The notes under the pieces are model-generated. The model was not told where the DNA came from, ran no database searches, and was given only the letters and a program-made list of their open reading frames with translations. Shown here piece after piece: positions 16,772 through 24,956 of a stretch of DNA of 64,000 nucleotides; position 1 is the first letter of the stretch, and each line of letters starts with the position of its first letter. Source of the DNA: UBA5109 sp963975155 (lineage in GTDB: Bacteria > Pseudomonadota > Gammaproteobacteria > Pseudomonadales > Pseudohongiellaceae); contig CAXBFG010000010.1 in the NCBI GenBank assembly GCA_963975155.1, positions 31,205 to 95,204 of the forward strand. Direction: 5' to 3'. A program made the translations under genes and the position numbers.

Positions 16772-17443
16772 CTATATTTCAGGCTTGCGAAATGTATAAA
16801 CGATGTGGGCATCGGTACTTATACTTTTTGACTCAATTTGAGCATCCAGGCGCTTTGCAATTTCTTCAAACCAGTCAGGGAAAAAACGGAAACAATCTAC
16901 AGGATAACGATGGTATTGAAAGCCCGGCATAACAGTATGAAATATCATGTGGCCGCCGGGCTTTAGTAAGTTATAGCAGTCTGACACATGCTTGTAGGGG
17001 TCTATGATATGCTCAATCATTGCGTGCGATGCTATCAGGTTGACCTTTGGCAATGTCGCAGGAGGAGAGTTTTCATAATCCCATTGATAATCCATGTCTT
17101 CATGAAGTCCGGCGGTTAAAATTTGGCTGTGATCAATCCCGGAAATTTCACTATATCCCTTAATCGCTGATCGGCATTCACCTGGAAGCAGCATGGTATA
17201 AGAAGGATCTGCAACCTTCCGAATTGCTTGAGCTAGCTCGCCAATAATTACTTCAGATTCACTTGTAGGATTTAAGTAGGTATCTTTATCCGCTAGCTTC
17301 CCATCCAAAAAGCCCGTATAGATTTGACTGAAATCATTTATTTGGCGTCTGGAGATTTCTGTTTTAAGTAAACGTAAGGGGCAGACCTGCAATATTTTTC
17401 TATAAACAGCATTCCGAATATTCTTTATCAAGTCAATCTCCAT
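16772..17443 (-). CDS. Class I SAM-dependent methyltransferase, divergent
   Basis: A 223-residue protein whose second half matches Methyltransf_11/23 folds: ASHAMIEHIIDPYKHVSDCY, then LLKPGGHMIFHTVMPG. The glycine-rich SAM loop, usually DxGxGxG, is represented only by LLPGECRSAIKGY, so cofactor binding is atypical. Substrate is unknown; similar proteins methylate sugars or small molecules in surface polysaccharide clusters, but no such cluster is near. It stands alone between nadE and the exonuclease with 230-280 base gaps on both sides, which suggests recent insertion. Confidence 0.7.
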   Translation of the reverse strand: MEIDLIKNIRNAVYRKILQVCPLRLLKTEISRRQINDFSQIYTGFLDGKLADKDTYLNPTSESEVIIGELAQAIRKVADPSYTMLLPGECRSAIKGYSEISGIDHSQILTAGLHEDMDYQWDYENSPPATLPKVNLIASHAMIEHIIDPYKHVSDCYNLLKPGGHMIFHTVMPGFQYHRYPVDCFRFFPDWFEEIAKRLDAQIESKSISTDAHIVYTFRKPEI

Positions 17444-17538
17444 TATCTAACATCATATTAACCCCCTGAAACTAAGCAGAATTAATGACAGGGAATGAAA
17501 AAACTCATTTTTAGCTTCACTACGATTCAGGTACCACA

Positions 17539-17582
17539 AAGCTCACAGTTATTAGGGACCAGCCGTGAGCTTATATCATACT
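17539..17582. repeat. Inverted repeat in a 283-base gap
   Basis: AAGCTCAC and GTGAGCTT form a perfect 8-bp inverted repeat separated by 28 bases, between the methyltransferase and exonuclease genes (both on the minus strand). No T-tract follows. Apart from this the gap 17444-17726 holds nothing I recognise. Confidence 0.3.
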
Positions 17583-17726
17583 ATTCTAATGTCATTTACA
17601 AAAATAAGACTAAACTTAAGCTTCGTTGTTGGCCGTAAGTGGGCATTTGAATAATTTTCTAACAGCCACTTGGCGGATATATTCTACATTAAAGGCCCCG
17701 ATTCGAAGTCAGTCATAATATTTTGG

Positions 17727-18623
17727 TCATAGATTAAACCAGCGTTGTGAGAGGCCGGAACTGAGAGCCAGCTGTTCGGATATGGCAGTAAAGGCGTCAC
17801 GATCAACACCACGCCAGCTTAGGTTTTCGATTTTGGTTTCCAGATGGTCCTGGTGCATGTCGCAGACAATGGTGGTCAGGAGCTTGTTGAGTGGCAGCAT
17901 TTCTCTGTGTGCATTGAGCAAAGCCTGAATGCGTGAAGCTCCCCTGAATTTCATTTCGGCAATGGCGTCTATATTTTCCAGTACGCTGTCTATGCAGGTG
18001 TATTTTTTGAGGATTCTGGCGGCAGTTGTATAGCCTACGCCGGGAATGCCCGGGATATTGTCGACCTTGTCACCGGACATTGCCAGCAGGTCAGGAATTT
18101 GTTCGGGTTTAACCCCGAAATGTTTTTCCACGCCGCGGCGATTGAGAACCGTGCCGCGGGCAAAATCCCACCAGGCATCTTCTTCGCCGAGGATGAGCTG
18201 GGTTAAATCCTTGTCGGCGCTGACTACGGTGATAGCGAATCCCTGTGACCTGAAGTAGGTAGAGAGTGAACCAATAATATCGTCCGCTTCATAACGGTTG
18301 CTGCCAAATTCAGGAATGCCCACGGCCTGACAAAACTGACGGCATTGGGCAAACTGGTTTTTAAGGTCCGGCGGTGTAGGTGGACGGTTCGCCTTGTATT
18401 CAGGGTAAAGTTCGCGACGGTAAGATTCGGTTTGGCTCGCATCAAAGGCGCAAACGATATGTTGAGGTTGTTTTTGCTTCAATATCTGAAACAGAAAGTC
18501 ACTGAATCCGAACACGGCATTGCTGGGATTGCCGCTGAGATCGGTGATTGAATCATCATAGACATGCCAGGCACGGAAAATATAAATACTGGAATCGATC
18601 AAATAAACGCGTGGTTGTGGCAT
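17727..18623 (-). CDS. Stand-alone 5'-3' exonuclease / flap nuclease (PolA N-domain type)
   Basis: Structure-specific 5' nuclease of 298 residues resembling the 5'-3' exonuclease domain of DNA polymerase I. Metal-binding acidic residues appear in YLIDSS, AFDAS, YEADDIIGSL, VVSADKDLTQL and GDKVDNIPGIPGVG, the last being the helix-hairpin-helix DNA-binding motif. The helical-arch region SYRRELYPEYKANRPP is present, so a flap-threading activity is plausible. It is a single gene divergent from the TlpA-like gene (82 nt between starts). It could be called ExoIX-like, but that E. coli protein is shorter. Confidence 0.88.
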   Translation of the reverse strand: MPQPRVYLIDSSIYIFRAWHVYDDSITDLSGNPSNAVFGFSDFLFQILKQKQPQHIVCAFDASQTESYRRELYPEYKANRPPTPPDLKNQFAQCRQFCQAVGIPEFGSNRYEADDIIGSLSTYFRSQGFAITVVSADKDLTQLILGEEDAWWDFARGTVLNRRGVEKHFGVKPEQIPDLLAMSGDKVDNIPGIPGVGYTTAARILKKYTCIDSVLENIDAIAEMKFRGASRIQALLNAHREMLPLNKLLTTIVCDMHQDHLETKIENLSWRGVDRDAFTAISEQLALSSGLSQRWFNL

Positions 18624-18705
18624 GAGCGAATTCTAACTCTTTACACACCATGTCTACAGGCTTTTTGTTATGATTAGGACTTTTACAGGAATAGAGCAGG
18701 GAAAA

Positions 18706-19257
18706 ATGATGAAAGCAATCATCAGGGCAGGTTTGGGACTAGCACTTGCAGTGCTGTTATTTGCGTGCACCAAGATCGATGAAAACGCTGACACGCGTGC
18801 TGGCGATACGAATATTCAGGCCGCTTCAGTTGTTATCAGTACTGTGCAGGCCGCCGCCGATTCCACGGCTGGCACTTTTCAGGATCTTAGCGGCAGACCT
18901 CTTGAAATCTCAGACTTCGCAGGTCGAAAGCTGCTGATTAATTACTGGGCCACATGGTGTGCGCCCTGCATAAAAGAAATTCCGTCCCTGAGCAGTGCGG
19001 CGCAACAGCTTGGTAGTGAAGATTATGTGGTTGTACTGGCCTCTGATGAATCCCTGGAAACCATCAGCACCTTCATTGCCGAGAATGAATTTAGTGGCAA
19101 TTTCATAAAACTGAATACCTTTTTTGCAAGCCATGGTATTCAGGCGGTACCAAGCACCGTGTTATATGATGAGTTTGGCCAGGAATTAAACAGCTGGTTG
19201 GGGGCCTATGAATGGGACAGTGAAGCAGTATTAGCTGAGCTGAGGTCCTATGAATAA
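18706..19257 (+). CDS. TlpA/ResA-like thioredoxin-fold lipoprotein
   Basis: Envelope thiol-disulfide protein of about 183 residues. The N-terminus MMKAIIRAGLGLALAVLLFAC ends in a lipobox with Cys at +1, predicting a lipoprotein. The thioredoxin fold has INYWATWCAPCIKEIPSL (CxxC) and the cis-Pro loop GIQAVPSTVLYD. The ATG pair at 18706/18709 follows AGGGA at 18698; an earlier ATG at 18670 would bury the signal peptide. The last 8 nt overlap the ferredoxin reductase gene, implying coupled expression. A role in cytochrome or iron-sulfur protein maturation is only a guess. Confidence 0.85.
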   Translation: MMKAIIRAGLGLALAVLLFACTKIDENADTRAGDTNIQAASVVISTVQAAADSTAGTFQDLSGRPLEISDFAGRKLLINYWATWCAPCIKEIPSLSSAAQQLGSEDYVVVLASDESLETISTFIAENEFSGNFIKLNTFFASHGIQAVPSTVLYDEFGQELNSWLGAYEWDSEAVLAELRSYE

Positions 19258-20479
19258 ACAACATTGTATTATCGTAGGTGCCAGTCATGCTGCCGGAGAA
19301 TTATGCTCCATTCTTAGAAAGGAAGGCTGGACAGGAGAAATCACCCTTATCGGCGATGAAGAGTATCTCCCCTACAACCGTCCACCGCTCTCAAAAACCT
19401 TTTTAGCCGGTGATAAGAGTGTTTATGATCTCTTGATTCGTCATGCCGAAGCCTATGAGAAAGTGGACATAACTTGTCTGCTGGGAGTCAGGGTTGAAAG
19501 TATCGACCGCTCCGCTAAAACTATAACGCTTAGTAATGAATCAACAATGGCTTATGACAAGCTGGTGCTGACAACGGGTGCCCGAGTCAGACATCTGGAT
19601 ATTCCGGGAGCCGATCTGCAAAATATTTTCTATCTGCGTACTATCTACGATGCTGACCAGATCAGGCCGCACATCAGGAAAAATCAGCGCGCAGTGATTA
19701 TCGGTGGGGGCTATATTGGTCTGGAAACTGCAGCCATGCTGCGCAGTGCTGGTATGCAAGTAAGTTTGCTGGAAAGAGATGCGCGTATTTTAAACCGTGT
19801 CGCAGCTCCTGAAATTTCTGAATTTTTCACGCGTGTGCATCTTGAAGAAGGTCTGGAATTGATTACAGGCATCGAAGTCAGTCACTTTTCGGGTGATAAA
19901 ACTGCCAGGCGGGTGCATAGTTCTGATGGTCGTGAGATTGAAGCCGACCTGTTTATAGTAGGCGTTGGCGTGATCCCGAATATTGAATTGGCAGAAGCAG
20001 CCGGCCTGGAAGTCAGCAATGGTATTGTGGTTAATGAATTTGCACAAAGCAGTGATCCGGATATTCTCGCGGCGGGTGACTGTACCTATCATAAGAATAA
20101 ACACTACCAGCTCTGGCTACGTCTGGAATCCATCCAGAATGCTGTTGAACAGGCAAAAGTAGTGGCTAAAACCATCTGTGGCAAGCAAGAAGAATATGAT
20201 GAAATTCCCTGGTTCTGGTCTGACCAATATGATCTTAAACTGCAGATTGCCGGATTGTCCTCCGGCTATGACAATCTGATTGTGAGAGGTGATTTAACTC
20301 AGGGTCGCAAAATTGCGGTGTTTTATTTTAAAGGCCAAAACCTGTTAGCTGTCGATGCCGTTAATAGCCCTCAGGAATTCATGTTTGGTAAGCGGGTACT
20401 GGCGCAAGGACTGTCGCTTGATCTGGCTCGTCTTGCTGATAATTCAATCCCGATGCGTGATTTGGTCAAACTTGATTAA
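19250..20479 (+). CDS. FAD-dependent ferredoxin/rubredoxin reductase-like oxidoreductase
   Basis: NAD(P)H:ferredoxin reductase-like flavoprotein (409 residues) in the pyridine nucleotide-disulfide family. FAD site IIVGASHAAGELC (the usual GxGxxG is here GASHAAG, common in this subfamily), NAD site VIIGGGYIGLETAAMLR, the second FAD motif DILAAGDCTYH and a C-terminal reductase domain (FWSDQYDLKLQIAG). It starts inside the tlpA-like gene. A [2Fe-2S] ferredoxin gene lies 1 kb downstream and is a possible partner; no P450 or dioxygenase is in the window. Confidence 0.88.
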   Translation: MNKQHCIIVGASHAAGELCSILRKEGWTGEITLIGDEEYLPYNRPPLSKTFLAGDKSVYDLLIRHAEAYEKVDITCLLGVRVESIDRSAKTITLSNESTMAYDKLVLTTGARVRHLDIPGADLQNIFYLRTIYDADQIRPHIRKNQRAVIIGGGYIGLETAAMLRSAGMQVSLLERDARILNRVAAPEISEFFTRVHLEEGLELITGIEVSHFSGDKTARRVHSSDGREIEADLFIVGVGVIPNIELAEAAGLEVSNGIVVNEFAQSSDPDILAAGDCTYHKNKHYQLWLRLESIQNAVEQAKVVAKTICGKQEEYDEIPWFWSDQYDLKLQIAGLSSGYDNLIVRGDLTQGRKIAVFYFKGQNLLAVDAVNSPQEFMFGKRVLAQGLSLDLARLADNSIPMRDLVKLD

Positions 20480-20596
20480 GTTATTAGGGTGTCTCTGCCT
20501 GAATAATACCCGTTCGGGTCAGGTGACTGAAGTTTGCAGGTGAAGAGCGGGAGCTGGCGAACCGCAAACCGGGTGAAATAGTAGCAGTGAAAAGTT

Positions 20597-21268
20597 TTAA
20601 GCACTATCACCAACAACCTTCTGTTTGTTGCCTGGCTGAGCAATTTTTTCTGATAGAAAGCTATCGTCTGCATTTTTTCGTTCCAGGTAATAGGTCAGTG
20701 GCGGGTAAATAATCAGTTCAAAGATAAACAGCAGGTAAAAAAAGGCGGCACCAAAGGGAATCACCTGGTCAGTATTCTTCCAGGTGCTGATATCACTATC
20801 CAGATTAAAATATAACTGCAGGCTGACATAGACGAATATGCCTAATGACCAGCGCAGCAAGGTTAAATAGGCTCGGGTGGCAGTGGCAAAGTTATCGAAA
20901 AAAAATAATGTGCCGCCACCAAAGTTTATAAAGACCAGTAAGGCATAAAAAAGCATACCCTCCGTTCCGCCAATGTCATATGACAGCCAGGCAAAAATAA
21001 CCGCAAGTGTTGTGAACAACAAAATACGAAAAATACGCAAAAGCATGCCCTGGGTATGGATGAGTAATGGCAAAACAATCAGCACACCGCTGGCGATGGC
21101 CAGAAATTCAGCCTGAATGATGTAGCCCAGAATTTCCTGATTTGTCCAGAGCAGGTATTGAGCCTTGAAAAGTAAAGAGAAGTTGAAAATACCGGCCATT
21201 AACAGCAGGGGTGAAGCAGCTGCCAGGCAACAGACCATAAGTTGTTTACGTTGACGCGTCTTATCCAT
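20597..21268 (-). CDS. Polytopic membrane protein of unknown function
   Basis: A 223-residue protein that I do not recognise. About six hydrophobic helices are visible (residues 10-30, 48-68, 78-97, 105-125, 136-153, 170-190). Charged tails follow, with ERKNADDSFL at the C-terminus. It is convergent with the ferredoxin reductase gene (117-base gap, containing a small ACCCG-TT-CGGGT hairpin at 20508-20519) and divergent from the ferredoxin gene. No catalytic motif is evident. Confidence 0.6.
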   Translation of the reverse strand: MDKTRQRKQLMVCCLAAASPLLLMAGIFNFSLLFKAQYLLWTNQEILGYIIQAEFLAIASGVLIVLPLLIHTQGMLLRIFRILLFTTLAVIFAWLSYDIGGTEGMLFYALLVFINFGGGTLFFFDNFATATRAYLTLLRWSLGIFVYVSLQLYFNLDSDISTWKNTDQVIPFGAAFFYLLFIFELIIYPPLTYYLERKNADDSFLSEKIAQPGNKQKVVGDSA

Positions 21269-21416
21269 CTTGTTTAACCCGATGCTTACTGGCTATGAAA
21301 TATGTACTGCAGACGCCGGTCTGATTCAATGATGTTGTAACCATAAGAAATTATTCCGGTGGATGCAATTTTAAATAGTGCAGAAATGAGCTTTGATGCT
21401 TTATTGAGTAATTACT

Positions 21417-21448
21417 GCGCTTTATCTGCAAGCGCAAAGCGGTATAAT
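21417..21448 (+). promoter_or_regulatory. Probable promoter with adjacent inverted repeat before the ferredoxin gene
   Basis: TATAAT at 21443-21448 is a consensus -10 box, 48 bases before the ferredoxin ATG. No good -35 is present at 17 bp. Instead GCGCTT-7 nt-AAGCGC (21417-21435) sits where a regulator could bind. Promoter call is from motif match only. Confidence 0.5.
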
Positions 21449-21495
21449 ACGCGGCAATTAATTTTTAGCTGAAACACACAAATTCGGAGTATTTG

Positions 21496-21816
21496 ATGCC
21501 ATTAGTTACCTATATCAGTCATGACGGTGCCATTAATGAGATTGAAGTGCCTACCGGCAATTCTGTTATGCAGGGTGCGGTGGACAATATGCTTGATGGC
21601 ATTATTGCAGAGTGTGGTGGTTCCTGTAGCTGTGCAACCTGCCATTGCTATGTTGATGAAGCCTGGCTGGACAAGGTTCCTGCTGCCAGTGAAATGGAGA
21701 AGGATATGCTGGAGTGCGTGCTTGAACCAAAGGATAACAGTCGGTTAAGTTGTCAGATTCAAATTACAGACGAACTGGATGGTCTGGTTGTCAGGCTACC
21801 TGAATCACAATTTTAA
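21496..21816 (+). CDS. [2Fe-2S] ferredoxin, adrenodoxin type
   Basis: Electron carrier of 106 residues. Cluster ligands follow the adrenodoxin/putidaredoxin pattern C-x5-C-x2-C ... C in AECGGSCSCATCHCY and LSCQI, with extra cysteines adjacent to the motif. The ATG at 21496 follows CGGAGT (21485-21490) at good spacing; a TTG at 21493 is not needed. A terminator lies downstream, so it is probably a single-gene unit. Likely reductase is the flavoprotein at 19250; the terminal acceptor is unknown. It is not in an isc cluster, so an iron-sulfur assembly role is less likely. Confidence 0.92.
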   Translation: MPLVTYISHDGAINEIEVPTGNSVMQGAVDNMLDGIIAECGGSCSCATCHCYVDEAWLDKVPAASEMEKDMLECVLEPKDNSRLSCQIQITDELDGLVVRLPESQF

Positions 21817-21918
21817 TTTTTTTCAAGCTGAAAGGAACTTATACCCTGGATAGTGTTCCAAATAAGCGCATACAAATTTTTCTGGGGTCCCCCCTTTTCT
21901 CCAGTTAACATGTATTTG

Positions 21919-21954
21919 AACCCGCTACGTATATTTGCGCTAGCGGGTTTTTTT
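21919..21954 (+). terminator. Rho-independent terminator after the ferredoxin gene
   Basis: AACCCGCTA pairs with TAGCGGGTT around a 13-base loop, and the stem runs into seven T residues (21948-21954). It lies 103 bases after the ferredoxin stop. The stretch between stop and terminator contains no recognised RNA. Confidence 0.85.
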
Positions 21955-22041
21955 GTGAGCTTCTTAACAGTACTGGGAAGTAGAGCTCAGTAAAATACCC
22001 TCCAAACCAGACAAAACCTGCTTTCAGGAATCAGGATTTAG

Positions 22042-22254
22042 ATGCGATATTCCCAGCTAACAAAGAACCTCGTTATCGAGCCTTCTCCGGTAAGAATGGC
22101 CAGCAGGCCCGCTTCATCAGAGGCTTTGCAGGATCTGATCGATATTCTGAAACAGAATTATGTCAGTGACTGCCCACATTGTGCAGGAACCGGCACTACT
22201 CTCCATAATCGCGCCTGTAAGCCCTGCATGGGGCAAGGCAAGTTAAAAGGCTGA
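22042..22254 (+). CDS. Small CxxCxGxG zinc-finger-like protein
   Basis: A 70-residue protein I cannot assign. The C-terminal 30 residues hold two DnaJ-type half-sites, CPHCAGTG and CKPCMGQG, 15 residues apart, enough to bind one zinc. The N-terminal half is predicted helical (SEALQDLIDILKQNY). Its start follows the ferredoxin terminator by about 87 bases, so it has its own promoter or is read through. The motif pair and normal codon pattern make it a believable gene. Its partner, if any, may be the neighbouring molybdenum or iron-sulfur genes. Confidence 0.65.
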   Translation: MRYSQLTKNLVIEPSPVRMASRPASSEALQDLIDILKQNYVSDCPHCAGTGTTLHNRACKPCMGQGKLKG

Positions 22255-22267
22255 ACCAGGCAAGTCA

Positions 22268-22855
22268 CTACTGACTATCTGTTGAAAGTTCTGCTTTGCT
22301 ATCAATATCCCGGATGACCCCCTTGTCCGGACAATCAAGCCGATATACTTCCTTGGCGTGCTGCTCAAGCAGTTTACGAGCTCCCTGGTCACCATGCAGT
22401 TCAGCCAGTTCTTCAAAAAATTCTATCCGAAAGCCGACCGGGTTACCGGCTTTTCCCTGCCAGTATGGTCTGACTATCGGGTAGTCTTTTAAAGCATTCC
22501 GTATTGAGAGGTAAGTCTCTGTCAGTATGTAGGGCATATCGCCGAGACCGATAAGCACTGCATTGCAGCTTTTCACCTGCTGCATTGCTGCTGCAAGTGA
22601 ATGCCCCATGCCCAGCGCGGCATCCTCAGCAATGCAAATCGACCAGTCAGGTATATAGCGCCCGGCAAATTCTTCATCACCCGGATGTAAAACCAGCAGA
22701 CGCTGGTGAAAATTATCAGGGATCTGCTGCAGTGTAGTATCAAGAAGCTTAAGACCAGTAGACAAAATGGCCTGCCTTTTATCGGCACAAAATCGCTTAC
22801 TGTAACCTGCTGCCAGGATAATAATGCCTATTTTGTCGGTCACAGGCTCGCTCAT
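22268..22855 (-). CDS. MocA-like NTP transferase (molybdenum cofactor cytidylyltransferase family)
   Basis: MobA-like nucleotidyltransferase of 195 residues. The nucleotide-binding loop is LAAGYSKRF followed by DKR; the metal-binding Asp is in GLGDMPYI, and substrate-binding residues are in GNPVGFR. MocA proteins attach CMP to molybdopterin for xanthine dehydrogenase and related enzymes. The xdhC-like gene lies 36 nt upstream on the same strand, supporting that role. No molybdenum hydroxylase subunit is in the window. Specificity (MocA versus another small nucleotidyltransferase) is inferred. Confidence 0.82.
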   Translation of the reverse strand: MSEPVTDKIGIIILAAGYSKRFCADKRQAILSTGLKLLDTTLQQIPDNFHQRLLVLHPGDEEFAGRYIPDWSICIAEDAALGMGHSLAAAMQQVKSCNAVLIGLGDMPYILTETYLSIRNALKDYPIVRPYWQGKAGNPVGFRIEFFEELAELHGDQGARKLLEQHAKEVYRLDCPDKGVIRDIDSKAELSTDSQ

Positions 22856-22891
22856 AAAATCTTAGTTGTGCTTATACAAGTAACTGTTAAT

Positions 22892-23845
22892 TTATAAACG
22901 GGATTTTGCCCGCAACTGGGTTAATTCAGCCAATATCGCGACGGCAATTTCAGGCGGGGTTTTACTGCCGATATTCAGGCCAACCGGGGCATGCAGTTTA
23001 TTGATATGCTCAACAGGGATGTCCAATTGCAAGAGCCGCTCTCTGCGTTTCTCTGTAGTTCGAGCCGACCCCATGGCTCCAATATAAAAGGCATCATGCT
23101 GTAAGACTTCCATCAGAGCCATGTCATCGATACGCGGGTCGTGGCAAAGCGCAACCACGACAGTATGCTGATCAATGCTTTTTTCGCGTAACCAGTCATC
23201 AGGCATGCGATTGGATAATTCAATATTCTGATTTGGAAAGTTTTCAATCAATTCGGGACGGGGGTCGCAAACAGCAACCTGGTAATCCAGACCCTGCGCC
23301 ATTTCACTGAGATAGTATGCAACTTGCACTGCACCAATCAACAGGAGCTGGAATGCAGGGCCATAAGTATGAAACAGCGTATCTTGATTGATGCTCAGTG
23401 CTTTGAAATGTTCTGCATCCTGCAAATGTGCCTTACCGGTTTTCAAATCAGAAACACGTGTCATCAGCTTCCTGTCGGCCAGTGCTTGTGCAAGTTTCTG
23501 ATAAAGTTGCGAATGGCTTGAGTCCAGAGGTTCAACAATGACTTCCAGTTGTCCGCCGCAAGGTAAGCCGAGCCTTAGTACGTCTTCGACTGCAACGCCG
23601 TAAGTTATGCGCTCAGGTTTGTCATTGGCAAGCTCGCCCTTGAGAATGCTTTCGCGCAAATCGTCCTCAACACAGCCGCCTGATAGTGAGCCACAATAAT
23701 TTCCGTCTTCATTGCAGGCAAGCAGTGAGCCTATGGGACGTGGTGAGGAGCCAAAGGTTGATACGATTGTGCATAACCAGCACTGTTTCCCCGACTTTAG
23801 CCATGCACTTAACTGTACGATAACCTGTTGATCCATACTGTTCAT
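22892..23845 (-). CDS. xdhC: XdhC/CoxF-family molybdenum cofactor insertion protein
   Basis: Protein of 317 residues with the XdhC N-terminal CoxI domain (VSTFGSSPRPIGSLLA, GSLSGGCVED) and a C-terminal Rossmann-like domain (VAVCDPRPELIENFP, AFYIGAMGSARTTEKRRERL). Family members bind sulfurated Mo cofactor and deliver it to xanthine dehydrogenase-type enzymes. It is transcribed with the MocA-like gene. A second ATG at codon 4 is possible. The client enzyme must be encoded elsewhere. Confidence 0.88.
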   Translation of the reverse strand: MNSMDQQVIVQLSAWLKSGKQCWLCTIVSTFGSSPRPIGSLLACNEDGNYCGSLSGGCVEDDLRESILKGELANDKPERITYGVAVEDVLRLGLPCGGQLEVIVEPLDSSHSQLYQKLAQALADRKLMTRVSDLKTGKAHLQDAEHFKALSINQDTLFHTYGPAFQLLLIGAVQVAYYLSEMAQGLDYQVAVCDPRPELIENFPNQNIELSNRMPDDWLREKSIDQHTVVVALCHDPRIDDMALMEVLQHDAFYIGAMGSARTTEKRRERLLQLDIPVEHINKLHAPVGLNIGSKTPPEIAVAILAELTQLRAKSRL

Positions 23846-23958
23846 AATCTTACCCTGAACTTTTTACGCTTCACCTATAAGCGCAGTTTGTAATTTTCCC
23901 AGCTTTGCGTCAGTTGCACGCTTTCCAATACTGTCCCAAAGCTCAGTTGTTGGGGAGT

Positions 23959-23978
23959 ATATCAAAGTAATTTGATAT
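23959..23978. promoter_or_regulatory. Perfect inverted repeat upstream of the HisA-like gene
   Basis: ATATCAAA-GTAA-TTTGATAT is a perfect 8-bp inverted repeat with a 4-base spacer, 40 bases before the hisA-like ATG and in the divergent gap with xdhC. It has the form of a dimeric repressor site. No matching regulator is next to it. Confidence 0.5.
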
Positions 23979-24018
23979 GCTTGCATACAGGCATTTCGCA
24001 AATTTTCGGTAATAAACT

Positions 24019-24786
24019 ATGAAATTCAGGCCATGTATTGATTTGCACCAGGGCAAGGTAGTACAGATAGTAGGCGGCTCCTTACAGGAAAGTAATGATT
24101 CTGCTCTAGAAGTAAATTTCAGCAGTGAAGCATCAGTGGAAGAATTTGCCGGGCTCTACCAAAAAGATGGTTTGACGGGTGGCCATGTTGTGTCTCTGGG
24201 GTCGGGCAATCAGGAGGTCGCAAAAAGGGCACTTGGCGCCTTTCCAGGAGGTATGCAATATGGCGGAGGTGTAAACCCGGATAATGCAATGGAATACCTG
24301 AATGCCGGAGCCAGCCACGTTATTGTTACTTCCTATGTATTTGCCGATGGTAAAATAGCCTTGCACAAACTGGAGCAATTACTGGATATCACCGGCAAGG
24401 ACAAGCTGGTGCTGGATTTAAGTTGTCGACTGCGTGATGGTCATTTCTATGTAGTGACAGACCGCTGGCAGACCTTTACAGAAGAGAAAATCGCTCCAGC
24501 TTTATTGGAAAAGCTGTCAGTGTATTGTGCTGAATTTCTGGTACACGGCGTCGATGTTGAAGGCAAGCAGCAAGGTATAGAAGAAGATCTGATCAGCCTG
24601 CTGGGTATGTATTCACCTTTACCTGTGACTTATGCCGGCGGGGTAAAAAATCTGAGTGACCTGGATCTGGTCCAATCATTGGGGCAGGACAGGGTAGATT
24701 TGACCATTGGTAGTGCACTGGATATTTTTGGTGGCAAGGTACCCTATGCTGCCGTGATCGACTGGCTAAAAAATAATACTGCGTGA
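24019..24786 (+). CDS. hisA: HisA-type ProFAR isomerase, eukaryotic (HIS6-like) subfamily
   Basis: TIM-barrel isomerase (255 residues) for the fourth histidine step: ProFAR to PRFAR. It resembles the fungal/plant HIS6 branch, not E. coli HisA: FRPCIDLHQGKVVQIVGGSL, KDGLTGGHVVSLG, GGMQYGGGVNPDNA and LVLDLSCR. Catalytic Asp equivalents are Asp8 (CIDLH) and the Asp in VLDLSCR. It stands alone, not in a his operon; it is convergent with a glutamate-synthase-like gene. Whether it is the cell's only HisA cannot be told from the window. Confidence 0.85.
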   Translation: MKFRPCIDLHQGKVVQIVGGSLQESNDSALEVNFSSEASVEEFAGLYQKDGLTGGHVVSLGSGNQEVAKRALGAFPGGMQYGGGVNPDNAMEYLNAGASHVIVTSYVFADGKIALHKLEQLLDITGKDKLVLDLSCRLRDGHFYVVTDRWQTFTEEKIAPALLEKLSVYCAEFLVHGVDVEGKQQGIEEDLISLLGMYSPLPVTYAGGVKNLSDLDLVQSLGQDRVDLTIGSALDIFGGKVPYAAVIDWLKNNTA

Positions 24787-24821
24787 ATAATCTTTTGCTG
24801 TTTGGTTTAGCCGAGGCGTAG

Positions 24822-24919
24822 ACAGGTGTGGGGGGCTGTATCCGGGCGAGGAGCGTTTAGCGAGCGAGTCAGATACAGATTCTCACACTATGCTGGTTAT
24901 TTTGGGCAGCCCCTACACA
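24822..24919. repeat. Nested inverted-repeat element with the GAGGAGCG...GCGAG core
   Basis: Between the hisA-like and FMN genes, GTGTGGGGGGCTG near 24825 pairs imperfectly with CAGCCCCTACACA near 24907. Inside it CTGTATC pairs with GATACAG. The centre, 24848-24868, reads GAGGAGCGTTTAGCGAGCGAG, and its reverse complement matches cores at 39227-39246 and 63428-63447. It looks like a member of a dispersed intergenic repeat family. Confidence 0.6.
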
Positions 24920-24956
24920 GTCCGGAGCCTGAGCGCTTAAAAATAATATTGACTAG

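Noticed and set aside
17640..17726. Possible tRNA, prompted by GATTCGAAGTC near 17699
   Set aside because: No acceptor stem or anticodon arm can be drawn around it.
24787..24956. A riboswitch before the FMN glutamate-synthase-like gene
   Set aside because: The conserved blocks of known aptamers are missing, the region is at the 3' ends of both genes, and the structure is explained by the dispersed repeat.
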